DNA of 64,000 nucleotides from Microbacterium sp. SORGH_AS_1204 (GCF_030818935.1 NZ_JAUTBD010000001.1:2170001-2234000), one strand, 5' to 3'; numbered from the stretch's first letter, positions 1-8,116 are shown. The notes: generated by a model from the sequence alone, not told the origin. Numbers and translations: made by a program.

Positions 1-57
1 CGCCGCGAAGCGCGTGATCCGCCGGTAGCGGGCCTTCATGAGGGCGTCGTCGGTCAT
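1..57 (-). CDS. Possible ABC1/UbiB-family kinase, N-terminus only (partial)
   Basis: Only the first 19 codons lie in the window, beginning at an ATG (complement of 55-57); the rest runs off the left edge. The visible start, MTDDALMKARYRRITRFAA, has the basic RYRRI-RFAA pattern I associate with actinobacterial ABC1/UbiB (AarF-like) kinases. The gene would be co-oriented with the PadR regulator, whose stop is 52 bases upstream, so the two may be co-transcribed. Nineteen residues cannot prove a family; the assignment is inference from memory of similar N-termini. Confidence 0.4.
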   Translation of the reverse strand, partial: MTDDALMKARYRRITRFAA

Positions 58-109
58 CGGTTCTCCTGGATGCCGACGGACGCGCGGCGCACGTCGAGCT
101 CGATCAACC

Positions 110-688
110 TCAGCCCTGGGCGAGGATCGAGTAGAGCTTACGGCGAGCCTCGTCGAGGATCTCGACCGCCTGCTGCACCTGCTCCTTGTTGCCGGTTCGC
201 GCGACCTGGGCGGCCGCCTGGGCGAGCTCGACACCGGCCTTGGGCAGGGCCGTCATGCGCCCGCTGTCGCGCGAACCCGCGGATTCCCACGGGGCGCTGC
301 GTTCGGTGGTCTCGTCTCCCGCGGCCGCACGGCCCTCTGCGGTGAGCGAGTATGTCTTGCGACCGTTCGACTCCTCGGCCTGCACGAGGCCCTCGTCGGT
401 GAGCAGCTGCAGCGTGGGATACACCGAGCCGGGGCTGGGCTTCCACGATCCGCCGCTGCGGTCCTCGATCTCGCGGATGATCTGATAACCGTGCATCGGC
501 TGCTCGAGCAGGAGCGAGAGCACGGCGGAGCGCACGTCGCCCTTGTTCATGCGGGGCGTCGACCCGGTCTTCTGCTCGAACTGCGTGCGCAGCTGCTCGA
601 GACCCTCGAGGATGTTGGACATCGGCCAGCCGGGGGTGTTGTTGCCACCGCGTCCGCCGAACGCGTCTCCTAGGAATGAACCACTCAT
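110..688 (-). CDS. PadR-family transcriptional regulator
   Basis: 192 residues. After a 45-residue Gly/Asn/Gln-rich leader, a PadR winged helix-turn-helix spans about residues 46-120: the recognition region includes HGYQIIREIEDRS and the wing region includes PGSVYPTLQLLTDEGLV. The remaining 70 residues are a charged C-terminal tail that probably supports dimerisation. PadR proteins are ligand-responsive repressors that usually control their own operon and a neighbouring exporter or membrane gene. The start ATG has a near-perfect ribosome site (AAGGAGG) seven bases ahead. The palindrome 30 bases upstream is the likely autoregulatory operator. The effector is not predictable from sequence. Confidence 0.92.
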   Translation of the reverse strand: MSGSFLGDAFGGRGGNNTPGWPMSNILEGLEQLRTQFEQKTGSTPRMNKGDVRSAVLSLLLEQPMHGYQIIREIEDRSGGSWKPSPGSVYPTLQLLTDEGLVQAEESNGRKTYSLTAEGRAAAGDETTERSAPWESAGSRDSGRMTALPKAGVELAQAAAQVARTGNKEQVQQAVEILDEARRKLYSILAQG

Positions 689-718
689 GACGACCTCCTT
701 CGCGCGGACCCGATCTGA

Positions 719-748
719 GTCAGCGATACATAACGATATATCGCTGAC
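719..748 (-). promoter_or_regulatory. Palindromic operator, probable PadR binding site
   Basis: Two 10-base arms, GTCAGCGATA (719-728) and TATCGCTGAC (739-748), are perfect inverted repeats around a 10-base AT-rich centre. A second palindrome, CGATATATCG, sits at 734-743. AT-rich dyads of this kind are typical PadR operators, and the site lies just upstream of padR, overlapping the place where its promoter should be. Autorepression is the simplest reading. Confidence 0.75.
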
Positions 749-778
749 GAGGATCGCGGGCGAGTGCGGAGGGAATTC

Positions 779-1672
779 TCAGTACCAGTTGACGGCCTGC
801 GAGTGACCCCACGCGCTGCAGGGTGTGCCGTAGCCGCGGGAGATGTAGTCGAGGCCCCAGGCGATCTGCGTCGCCGCGTTGGTCTGCCAGTCGTCGCCGA
901 AGCTCGCCATCTTGCTGCCCGGAAGGGCCTGCGGGATTCCGGTCGCCCCACCGTCGTTGTTGTAGGCCTGGTAGTTCCAGCCGGACTCCTTGGTCCACAG
1001 CGACGACAGGCACGAGAACTGGTCGCTCCCCCAGCCGTACTTCTCGCTCATGAGTTGCGCGGCGTAGGCCTTGGCCCCCTCCGGAGTGTTCACGCGGGCC
1101 AGGGCGGCGGCGGCATCCGCCTGGCGCTGCGCCTCCGCGGCGGCCGCGGCCTCGGCCTGACGCTGCGCCTCGGCAGCGGCGTCTGCGGCCGCCTTGTCGG
1201 CTTTGGCCTTGTCGAGGCTGGACTGCACCTCGTCGACGCGGGCCGTCACGCGCTCCACCTCGCTCTGGGCGTTCTGGCTGAGGGCGGGGACCAGCAGCAC
1301 CGGCAGCAGATCGGTGGAACCGAGACGGTCGACGGCGTCTTCGAGGGCCGCCGTGTCGATGGTGGCGTCGCCGATCGACAGGGGAAGACCGGTGGCCGCG
1401 ACATCGGCGCGCACCGCGTCGGCGCGATCGAGCGCCGAGGTGGCGTCGGTCTCGGCTTCCGCGGCGCCGGTGGTCACGGCATCCAGTGTGGGAGCGCTCG
1501 AAACGGGTACGGCCGTTCCGGGCGTCGAGAACGAGGATGCCGAGGCGTCGGGCAGCGAGAGGGGCGCGGCGACGGCGAGGCCGGTCGTGGCGACGAGGCC
1601 CAGGGCGAGACCGGCGCACGTGGCGGCGGTGACGAGGGTGCGACGGGCGCGATGGACGTGCAGGAGTTTCAC
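779..1672 (-). CDS. Secreted lytic transglycosylase-like cell wall protein
   Basis: 297 residues from the GTG at 1672. I chose this start because it places a Sec signal peptide (VKLLHVHRARR, then a hydrophobic stretch ending LAVAA) at the N-terminus; the reading frame is open back to a TTG at 1756. After the signal come a Ser/Ala/Thr-rich linker, a coiled coil of Ala/Glu/Gln repeats (about residues 150-200) and a C-terminal domain of about 95 residues with LWTKESGWN, matching the catalytic Glu region of soluble lytic transglycosylase folds. The protein ends in SQAVNWY. It probably cleaves peptidoglycan outside the membrane. An MtrA-like direct repeat lies 113 bases upstream. No good ribosome site is visible. 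Confidence 0.8.
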   Translation of the reverse strand: MKLLHVHRARRTLVTAATCAGLALGLVATTGLAVAAPLSLPDASASSFSTPGTAVPVSSAPTLDAVTTGAAEAETDATSALDRADAVRADVAATGLPLSIGDATIDTAALEDAVDRLGSTDLLPVLLVPALSQNAQSEVERVTARVDEVQSSLDKAKADKAAADAAAEAQRQAEAAAAAEAQRQADAAAALARVNTPEGAKAYAAQLMSEKYGWGSDQFSCLSSLWTKESGWNYQAYNNDGGATGIPQALPGSKMASFGDDWQTNAATQIAWGLDYISRGYGTPCSAWGHSQAVNWY

Positions 1673-1784
1673 ATCGGAACGGAGCAAGAAGAGATCTTTC
1701 GTCGGGGCGCGCTCGTCGGGATCGAGCGCGGTCTCGTGTCGTTCGGGTCGACACAAGTCCCCGAGTGTGCGGGGCGGTTCTGAA

Positions 1785-1801
1785 CGTTATCTCTTCGTTA
1801 C
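1785..1801 (-). promoter_or_regulatory. MtrA-like direct repeat (GTAAC / ATAAC, 11-bp period)
   Basis: On the minus strand the sequence GTAACGAAGAGATAACG contains two TAAC elements spaced 11 bases apart. MtrA of actinobacteria (MtrA-MtrB two-component system) binds GTAAC-type direct repeats with one-turn spacing and controls cell wall hydrolase genes in several genera. The site lies 113 bases upstream of the lytic transglycosylase start. The rest of 1802-2040 shows no gene or recognised element. Confidence 0.5.
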
Positions 1802-2040
1802 CTGGATGCCGCGTGTGAGCGGCGCGTTCGACGCGGCGCCGGGCAGCCCCGGCGTCAGCGGCAGATGCGCCGGGCGCCACGGAACAAGGATCGGAACGAC
1901 GATTCGGCACTCGACCTGGGAAGAGAGCGAGCAGCGCCCCGCCGGCGCACGACCCTTCGATCGGCCCGACGCCGCGGTCACCCGACATGACGAACGGGCC
2001 GACCCGAAGAGGTGAAGAAAACCTCGGATCGACCCGTCCT

Positions 2041-2056
2041 CACGGCCTCAGCCGTG
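2041..2056 (-). terminator. Hairpin after pgi
   Basis: CACGGC and GCCGTG form a six-base stem with a four-base loop, 8 bases beyond the pgi stop codon. On the minus strand a T-rich run (TTTTCTT) follows about 20 bases further. It could act as a weak intrinsic terminator. Confidence 0.45.
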
Positions 2057-2064
2057 TCTCGACC

Positions 2065-3745
2065 TCAGGAGCGGTGCGCCCGGTAGTAGTCGAGCAGCGA
2101 CCGGGTCGACGCGTCCTGCGCGGCGAGCGCGTCGTCGTCGCCCTCGATCGCCGGAGCGATCTGCAGCGCGAGCTGCTTGCCGAGCTCGACACCCCACTGG
2201 TCGAAGGAGTTGATGCCCCAGATCGTGCCCTGCGTGAAGGTGATGTGCTCGTACAGGGCGATGAGCTGCCCCAGCACCGACGGGGTCAGCGACGGCGCGA
2301 AGATCGAGGTGGTCGGACGGTTGCCCGGGAAGGTGCGCGCGGCGACGAGCGCACCGGTCGTGCCCTCGGCCTCGACCTCTTCGGCCGTCTTGCCGAAGGC
2401 GAGCGCCTTGGTCTGCGCGAGGAAGTTCGCCAGGAACAGCCCGTGCACGTCGCGGCCGTCGTCGGCCAGCGGGTACGCCGGGTTGACGAAGGCGATGAAG
2501 TCGGCCGGGATGAGGCGCGTGCCCTGGTGGATGAGCTGATAGAAGGCGTGCTGCCCGTTCGTGCCGGGCTCGCCCCAGAACACCTCACCGGTGTCGGTGG
2601 TGACGGGCGTGCCGTCCCAGCGCACGGACTTGCCGTTCGACTCCATGGTCAGCTGCTGCAGGTAGGCCGCGAAGCGGTGCAGCTGCTGCGCATACGGCAG
2701 CACCGCGTGGGACTGCGCGCCGAGGAAGTTCGTGTACCAGACGTTGAGCAGCCCCATGAGGACGGGAACGTTCTCGCTGAGAGGGGTGGATGCCACATGC
2801 TCGTCGACGGCGTGGAATCCGGCGAGCAGGTCGCGGAACGCCTCCGGACCGAGCGTGATCGCCAGCGACAGACCGATTGCGGAATCGACGGAGTATCGGC
2901 CGCCCACCCAATCCCAGAAGCCGAACGCGTTGGTCGGGTCGATGCCGAACGCCTCGACCTTGTCGAGAGCGGTGGACACCGCGACGAAGTGGTGGGCGAC
3001 GGCGTCGGTGCGGGCGGCATCCGTGTCGTCGATCGCGCCCGCGGCGCCGAGCTTCTCCCACAGCCAATCGCGGGCGAGGCGCGCGTTGGTGAGGGTCTCG
3101 AGCGTGGTGAACGTCTTCGAGGCGACGATGAAGAGCGTGGTCTCGGGGTCGAGGTCGGCGGTCTTCTGCGCGATGTCGGCGGGGTCGATGTTGGAGACGA
3201 AGCGCGCGTGGATGCCGGCGTCGGCGTAGGGAAGGAGCGCCTCGTAGACCATGACCGGCCCGAGGTCGCTGCCGCCGATACCGATGTTGACGACCGTGGT
3301 CACCTTCTTGCCGGTGACACCGCGCCACTCACCCGAGCGCACGCGCTCGGCGAAGGCGCTGAGGCGGTCGAGCACCTCGTGCACGTCGCGGTCGACCTGC
3401 TGACCGTCGACCACGAGCGCGGGCTCTGCGCCCGCGGGACGACGCAGGGCCGTGTGCAGCACGGCGCGGTCTTCGCTGGTGTTGAGGTGCGCCCCCGCCG
3501 AGCATGTCGGCGAAGCGCTCGGCCACGCCCGTCTCGGCGGCGAGCGCGACGAGAGCGTCGAGGATCTCGGCGGTCACGAGGTTCTTCGACAGGTCGACGT
3601 GAAGGTCGCCGACGGTGCGCGTCAGGTCGCGCGTGCGGTCGGCGTCGGCGGCGAACCAGCCGCGCAGGTCGGGCTCGAATCCGTCGCGGAGCGCCGAGAG
3701 GCGCGACCAGGCGGAGGTGGTGGTGGGATCGATGGGCGCAGTCAC
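2065..3745 (-). pseudogene. pgi: Glucose-6-phosphate isomerase, broken by a +1 frameshift
   Basis: Glycolytic isomerase converting glucose-6-phosphate to fructose-6-phosphate in the cytosol. The first ~83 codons (GTG start at 3745, VTAPIDPTTTSAWSRL) and the remaining ~475 codons lie in different frames. The break falls in the run CCCCC near 3492-3497: removing one base restores [16 protein letters not shown] and joins the parts into about 559 residues, the normal length for this family. Signature pieces are intact: [29 protein letters not shown] and [10 protein letters not shown] frameshift in a homopolymer of an otherwise perfect central metabolism gene is more likely a sequencing error than decay. 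Its promoter looks leaderless (TAGCGT seven bases before GTG). Confidence 0.9.
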
Positions 3746-3752
3746 GGAGACA

Positions 3753-3758
3753 ACGCTA
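3753..3758 (-). promoter_or_regulatory. -10 box of pgi (TAGCGT)
   Basis: TAGCGT ends seven bases before the pgi GTG, so transcription would begin at or next to the start codon. No Shine-Dalgarno sequence lies between. Confidence 0.55.
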
Positions 3759-3852
3759 GCGATCCGCGCGGGCACGCACATGACGGATGACGCCGACGGG
3801 CCGATCAATTGACGAAGCCGGCCGCGGGGAGCCGGTATTCACACGTCGCGTG

Positions 3853-4566
3853 TCACGCGGCGGGTCCCGGCCGTTCAGCGGTGGCCGGCTCGGGCAGAGG
3901 GATCTCGCGCCTGTCATCCCACGGCTCCGTCCACGCGAGACGGTCGAACAGTCCGTCGAGCACCATCGCGGTGAAACCCCAGAGCGTGCGAGGGCCGCGG
4001 GCGGTGTCGAGCAGGAACGCGGGACCGCGCCACTCGACCCCGTCGCGGCGCAGCACGGTCGCACCCCGACGAGCGGGGTCGAGCAGATCGGCGACAGGGG
4101 CGCGGAACACCTCCGCGGATTCGGCCGCGTCGACCGCGTGCACGGGCGTCGGCCGCGCCCACCACCCCAGCACCGGCGTGACCTCGTGACGCGAATACGC
4201 CAGCGGCACACTGTCGAGAGCGCCGAGCACGTCGACTCCGGCCGGATCGAGACCGGTTTCTTCGCGAGCCTCTCGCAAGGCCGCATCGATGGGTCCCGCA
4301 TCGCCCGGATCGACGCGGCCGCCCGGGAACGCGACCTGTCCGGGGTGGGCGCGCAGCGTGCTGGCGCGCGCGAGCAGCAGCACGTCGAGATCACTGGGTA
4401 CGGCGGCTGCCCGGCGCCGACTCGGGATGCCGTCCAGCACGCCGAAGAGGATGAGAACCGCCGCGGCGCGGGCTTCGCCGGCCACCGGAAGAGCGTGCAG
4501 GTCGCCGAAAGTCTCGCGGCGCGGATGACGAACGAGCTCTTCCAGTTGCGCGCGCGGGGATGGCAT
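3853..4566 (-). CDS. Nudix hydrolase, CoA pyrophosphatase (NudL) type
   Basis: 237 residues. The Nudix box GRVDPGDAGPIDAALREA, followed by REETGL, sits near residue 85, preceded by LRAHPGQVAFPGG, the arrangement seen in NudL-like enzymes that hydrolyse coenzyme A or acyl-CoA to phosphopantetheine and 3',5'-ADP. The REEXG core keeps the metal-binding glutamates; a D replaces E early in the box, as in many NudL proteins. Substrate is inferred from family resemblance only. The gene faces the same way as pgi, 107 bases apart. The -10 box TGTAAT lies six bases before the ATG. Confidence 0.85.
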   Translation of the reverse strand: MPSPRAQLEELVRHPRRETFGDLHALPVAGEARAAAVLILFGVLDGIPSRRRAAAVPSDLDVLLLARASTLRAHPGQVAFPGGRVDPGDAGPIDAALREAREETGLDPAGVDVLGALDSVPLAYSRHEVTPVLGWWARPTPVHAVDAAESAEVFRAPVADLLDPARRGATVLRRDGVEWRGPAFLLDTARGPRTLWGFTAMVLDGLFDRLAWTEPWDDRREIPLPEPATAERPGPAA

Positions 4567-4572
4567 AGGTCG

Positions 4573-4578
4573 ATTACA
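4573..4578 (-). promoter_or_regulatory. -10 box of the Nudix gene (TGTAAT)
   Basis: TGTAAT is followed by CGACCT and then the ATG at 4566, which predicts a leaderless mRNA. Confidence 0.55.
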
Positions 4579-4599
4579 CCATCGTGCGTGGCACCCAGA

Positions 4600-5541
4600 T
4601 CAGCCGTTGCACGCCCACCCGTCGCCGTCGCCGTCGAGCTTGTAGACATCGGCACCGACGACGCGCGCGACGCCGTCGAAGTAGGACGGGCCGTTCCCCT
4701 TGCCTCCCGCGCAGTCGACATCGGAGTCGATGGGAACGCATGCGTCGGCGTAGTTCTCGTCACATCCCTCCGACCCCGACTGCTCGGCGGCGGGCGGCGC
4801 TGCGGCGACCGGTGCGGGTGCATCGTAGGTACCCACGGAGGTGACCTCCGAGACCGGCGCCCGCGTGACCGACTCCCTCACGAGCACACGCGCTGTCTCG
4901 ACGCCGTCGGTCATCGTCACGCGGTAGACGGCGGTGGACTCCCCGTCGACCCCGGCGGTGGTCACGCGCGTCTCTCCGCGCATGATCGTCGGGTCGTCGA
5001 CCGAGCTCTTCTCGAAGGGAACGGCCGCGACGACCGAGACCTCCGTGGTCACCGTGTGGGGCGTACGCGAGACGACCGGCTCGGGGGTCGAGCGCGCGGT
5101 GGCGCTTGCAGTGGGAGTGAGGGATGCCACGGGTTCCGCGATGGTGGGCGCGACGGACGCACGGGGAAGTGCCGCCGTGACACCGCCGGTAGCGAGGACG
5201 ATCGCGGCTGCTGCGGCGGTCGCCCCGACAGCCGCCCGCCGCGAGGGGAAGCGGACCCACGTGCGTTTTCCCGTCCACAGCGCGACGATTCCGGTCACGA
5301 GAACGACGAACGCAGCGATGGCGACGACCGGCCAGAGGATGACGAGGAGGGGAAGGGCGACCACGACGATGACGATCCAGGCCCACCGCGGGAGGCGGAC
5401 CCGCCGCACCGGAGGAGCGAGCGGAACGGAGCGTCGCCGACCGTTCTCGCCGACCTGATCCGTCCACGCCGCGCCGTCCCACCAACGCCACCGTGTCGCA
5501 TCGGAAGGGTCCGGAAACCACCCAGGCTGCTGCCCGCTCAT
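4600..5541 (-). CDS. DUF2510 membrane protein with excalibur calcium-binding C-terminus
   Basis: 313 residues. Residues ~6-33 are a DUF2510 motif (GWFPDPSDATRWRWWDG), a short Trp-rich module placed before membrane anchors in actinobacteria. Two hydrophobic helices follow (about 55-95), then a further hydrophobic stretch at 108-130, a Ser/Thr/Pro-rich exposed region, and a C-terminal excalibur domain with DGDGDGWAC and paired cysteines (DENYADAC, DVDCAGG). Excalibur domains resemble EF-hand loops and occur in extracellular proteins. The protein is probably membrane-anchored with its C-terminus outside. Function is unknown; no enzymatic residues are apparent. Next comes the convergent-free spacer 5542-5667, which holds nothing I recognise. 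Confidence 0.8.
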   Translation of the reverse strand: MSGQQPGWFPDPSDATRWRWWDGAAWTDQVGENGRRRSVPLAPPVRRVRLPRWAWIVIVVVALPLLVILWPVVAIAAFVVLVTGIVALWTGKRTWVRFPSRRAAVGATAAAAAIVLATGGVTAALPRASVAPTIAEPVASLTPTASATARSTPEPVVSRTPHTVTTEVSVVAAVPFEKSSVDDPTIMRGETRVTTAGVDGESTAVYRVTMTDGVETARVLVRESVTRAPVSEVTSVGTYDAPAPVAAAPPAAEQSGSEGCDENYADACVPIDSDVDCAGGKGNGPSYFDGVARVVGADVYKLDGDGDGWACNG

Positions 5542-5667
5542 GACAGATCCCCCAATATGCGTCGAGCCCCCTCGCCCGACGAGTCGGCTCAGTGAAACAG
5601 ATGGAGCGGCGGGTGTCCACTTCGGCGGTCATTCCGCGCACAGATGACACCGTGGCGCGGTCTCACG

Positions 5668-5760
5668 TCACGAACGAGGCGCGAGAGCGGGAGCACTCAC
5701 CCCCCGGACGACGACGGCCAGCACGACCGGGGCGTGCCAGCCGGTGAGGTTCTGCAGCAT
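5668..5760 (-). pseudogene. Possible tatA remnant (30 codons)
   Basis: An ATG 18 bases after the dioxygenase stop has a good ribosome site (GGAAGGA) and opens a 30-codon frame starting MLQNLTGWHAPVVLAVVV and ending APALAPRS. This resembles the N-terminus of actinobacterial TatA (short amphipathic start, hydrophobic helix, then FGAxKLPALARS), but the conserved Phe-Gly after the helix reads Arg-Gly and the amphipathic helix and tail are gone. It follows a Tat-exported lipoprotein gene in the same direction, which fits a decayed accessory tatA. The match is by eye, so other origins remain possible. Confidence 0.4.
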
Positions 5761-5778
5761 GAGAAAAGTCCTTCCCGG

Positions 5779-6771
5779 TCAGCCGCGTCGGCCGGGCGCG
5801 GCGCCCGCGGTCGGGGTGGTGGCGGTGTCGACGCGGACGCCGAGCGAGACGGTCCAACCGGCGGCGTTGTCGCCGGACGTGGTGGCGAGCTCGAGCGCTC
5901 CCCCGTCGTCACCGAAGACTTTGTCGCTGTCGAGGGAGACGCGGGAGAGATTGGATGCCGACGAGGGGTACACCGGGTCGGCGTACACGACCTCGCACGC
6001 GGCCTGCGGCAGCGCGACCTGCGAGGTCGCGATCGCGTTGGACGCGTCGGTGATGGCATCCACGTTCGGATAGACCTCGAAGTGGATGTGGGGCCAGCGA
6101 CCGTCGTAGCAGCCGGGGAAGATCGAGGTGAAAGAGACCACGCCGTCGGCGCCGACGACCTGCACACCTCGAAGGTACGTCTCGTTCTCGATGCCCGAGG
6201 AGTACATCGAGTAGCGCCCCTCGACGTCGCAGTGCCAGACGTACACGGCCGCTCCGGCGAAGGGCACGTCACCGTTCGCGGTGTCGTAGATGGTGAGGTT
6301 CAGAGTCATGGGCACACCCGCGGCCGTCGCGCCACCGTTGAGGCTCGAGCGGAGGTCGCTGCGGACGATGCCGGACCGCTCGAGCACGTCGGCGCCGTTG
6401 GAGCCGTCGCCCGGGTAGGGACCGGCGGTCTCGTCGGGGATCTCGCCGGCGGGCAGGGCGGCGGCGACGGTCGTCGCCGAAGCGGCGGGGGTGGCGGATG
6501 CGGTCGCACTCGGGCTCGGGCTCGGGCTCGCGGACGGTGTCGCGGTGGGCGTCGCGGTCGCTGTCGTTCCGGTCGCAGCCGGGGTGCAGGCGGCCAGGGT
6601 GACCGCTCCGGCGCTGAGGGTGAGCAGGCCCAGGATGCCGCGGCGCGAGACGAGGGTGCGGATGTCGAACGAGGCGCCCTGGTCGACGACCGGCTCGTCG
6701 GCCCGATCGAGCAACCGTCCCTCGTAGGCGGGACCGTCGGGGGTCATCTCGGTTTCAGGAATCCTGCTCAT
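5779..6771 (-). CDS. Tat-exported lipoprotein, intradiol dioxygenase-like
   Basis: 330 residues; start chosen at MSRIPETEM. After ~40 residues comes a twin-arginine motif (SRRGILGLL), a hydrophobic core and a lipobox ending LAAC, so the protein should be exported folded and anchored as a lipoprotein. A Thr/Ala/Ser/Pro linker precedes a C-terminal domain resembling protocatechuate/catechol 1,2-type intradiol dioxygenases: YVWHCDVEGRYSMYSS and CYDGRWPHIHFEVY contain the His/Tyr iron-ligand positions. Such exported homologues occur in actinobacteria, but their substrates are mostly unknown, so aromatic ring cleavage is not certain. The gene stands apart from any aromatic degradation operon. Confidence 0.8.
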   Translation of the reverse strand: MSRIPETEMTPDGPAYEGRLLDRADEPVVDQGASFDIRTLVSRRGILGLLTLSAGAVTLAACTPAATGTTATATPTATPSASPSPSPSATASATPAASATTVAAALPAGEIPDETAGPYPGDGSNGADVLERSGIVRSDLRSSLNGGATAAGVPMTLNLTIYDTANGDVPFAGAAVYVWHCDVEGRYSMYSSGIENETYLRGVQVVGADGVVSFTSIFPGCYDGRWPHIHFEVYPNVDAITDASNAIATSQVALPQAACEVVYADPVYPSSASNLSRVSLDSDKVFGDDGGALELATTSGDNAAGWTVSLGVRVDTATTPTAGAAPGRRG

Positions 6772-6951
6772 GGTCGTCTCCGGTGGTCGGGCTGATCTCG
6801 ATGGCACGAGTGTGCGGGAGGCACCCTGCCCGCGGCCTGGCCGATCCTGTGCGCGAGCTATGTGTCGTGGTCCACGAACCGCCACGGCAGTTTCGTCCGC
6901 GCGGTCCGCGCGCTCGCACCCCGTGTGAGGATGAGGAAAGGGAGGAACGCC

Positions 6952-7263
6952 ATGACAGGACAGCTGCACGCGGTCACCCTCGTGGTGAACATGCCGATCA
7001 CGAAGATCGACGCCCTCGACGCGATCGCCTTCGCCGCCGACGGCGGAGTCGAGGATGCCGGCACCGCCCGCCCGCGGGTGTGGCTCGCTCCGCACGCCTG
7101 GGCCGAGGTGGAGATCCCCAAGTTCGCCGACCCGCCGCCGTTCGCGATCGACGTCTACTCCGACGTCTCGGGCGAGGTCGCCTGGGCGCAGGCGCGACGG
7201 TTGCACGCCGCCCTCGAGCGTTTCGGATGGAATGTGAGCCCGCCGCGGGCGGGCGCGCGCTGA
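6952..7263 (+). CDS. Conserved hypothetical protein, 103 residues
   Basis: Start taken at MTGQLHAV because GGAGG lies seven bases ahead; the frame is open further upstream but without a ribosome site. The protein is acidic and mixed alpha/beta in appearance, with no signal peptide, membrane segment or cysteine. The segment AHAWAEVEIPKF-like (VWLAPHAWAEVEIPKF) and the ending GWNVSPPRAGAR suggest a small cytosolic domain. I do not recognise the family. The gene is divergent from the dioxygenase gene and convergent with the following dehydrogenase gene. Confidence 0.6.
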   Translation: MTGQLHAVTLVVNMPITKIDALDAIAFAADGGVEDAGTARPRVWLAPHAWAEVEIPKFADPPPFAIDVYSDVSGEVAWAQARRLHAALERFGWNVSPPRAGAR

Positions 7264-7288
7264 GAGACGCGGCACCTCCCCGCCGACG

Positions 7289-8116
7289 TCAGCCGTCGAG
7301 GCCGGAGAGCAGCGCGCTGCGCTCCCACAGCTGACGCGCGACGACCGGGTCATCGGCGAGCCGGTTCGTCTTCGCGGGCTTGTTGTTCGCGTAGAAGCCG
7401 CCCGGCTGCCAGTCGACGCCGGGCTTGCCGAGGGCGAGCCAGGTGAGGCGTGCACCGCCCACCGAGGTGGAGGTCATGAGGCGCTGCGCGAGTGGCCCGC
7501 TGTACATCCACTTCCACGGTCCGTTCGACGTCGATCCGAAGCTCGACGCGATCACACCCGGGTGGAAGGCGACGGCCGACAGACCCCGGTCGCCGAACCG
7601 GCGGTGGAGTTCCTTGGTGAACAGGACGTTGGCGAGCTTCGCGTTGCCGTAGGCCGCGGTCGAGGAGTAGCGGCGCTCGCCCTGCAGGTCGTCGATGTCG
7701 AAACGAGGGAAGAGCTTCGCTGCGGCGCTCGAGGTCTGGATCACCGAGGCGTTCGATTCGATGAGCCGCTCGAGCAGCAGGTTGGTGAGCAGGTAGGGGG
7801 CGAGGTGGTTCACCTGGAACGTCAGCTCGTAGCCGTCGTCGGTGACCGTGCGCTCGCCGAAGATCCCGCCGGCGTTGTTGGCGAGCACGTCGATGCGCGG
7901 ATACTTCTCCAACAGGGATGCCGCGAGCCCCCGCACCTGCACCAGATCGCTGAAATCCGCGACGAACGACTCCACCCCGAGGGCGCGCGCGATGCGCGCG
8001 GTCTTCTCCGGGTTGCGGCCGACGACGACCACCTCCTCGCCGAGCTGGGCGAGCTGCTTCGCCGACGCGGCACCGATGCCGTCGCTGGCGCCGGTGATGA
8101 CGATGGTGCGGGTCAT
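7289..8116 (-). CDS. Short-chain dehydrogenase/reductase
   Basis: 275 residues from MTRTIVITG. The Rossmann nucleotide site TGASDGIGAAS is at residues 8-18, the NAG motif (LANNAGG) near 85, a Ser-containing strand near 130 and the active-site YGNAKLAN (Tyr-x3-Lys) near 155. This is the extended retinol-dehydrogenase/oxidoreductase style of SDR, with the C-terminal PGVIASSFG motif. It should be an NADP-dependent oxidoreductase; substrate unknown. The start has a ribosome site (TGGAGG), and a TAGCGT box lies about 30 bases upstream, so this gene has a leader, unlike many neighbours. Confidence 0.88.
   Translation of the reverse strand: MTRTIVITGASDGIGAASAKQLAQLGEEVVVVGRNPEKTARIARALGVESFVADFSDLVQVRGLAASLLEKYPRIDVLANNAGGIFGERTVTDDGYELTFQVNHLAPYLLTNLLLERLIESNASVIQTSSAAAKLFPRFDIDDLQGERRYSSTAAYGNAKLANVLFTKELHRRFGDRGLSAVAFHPGVIASSFGSTSNGPWKWMYSGPLAQRLMTSTSVGGARLTWLALGKPGVDWQPGGFYANNKPAKTNRLADDPVVARQLWERSALLSGLDG

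Noticed and set aside
1673..1784. A ydaO/c-di-AMP-type riboswitch in the ~110-base leader of the transglycosylase gene.
   Set aside because: Some hairpins are present but I could not match the conserved core of that riboswitch class; the MtrA-like repeat explains the upstream region better.
1987..3759. 590-codon plus-strand frame opposite pgi.
   Set aside because: Shadow of pgi on the other strand, with no start signal or recognisable domain.
5779..7455. Open frame extending the dioxygenase-like protein by about 230 residues upstream.
   Set aside because: The added residues are Arg/Pro-rich, cover the divergent gene at 6952-7263, and would bury the Tat signal; start at 6771 is consistent with the export signal.
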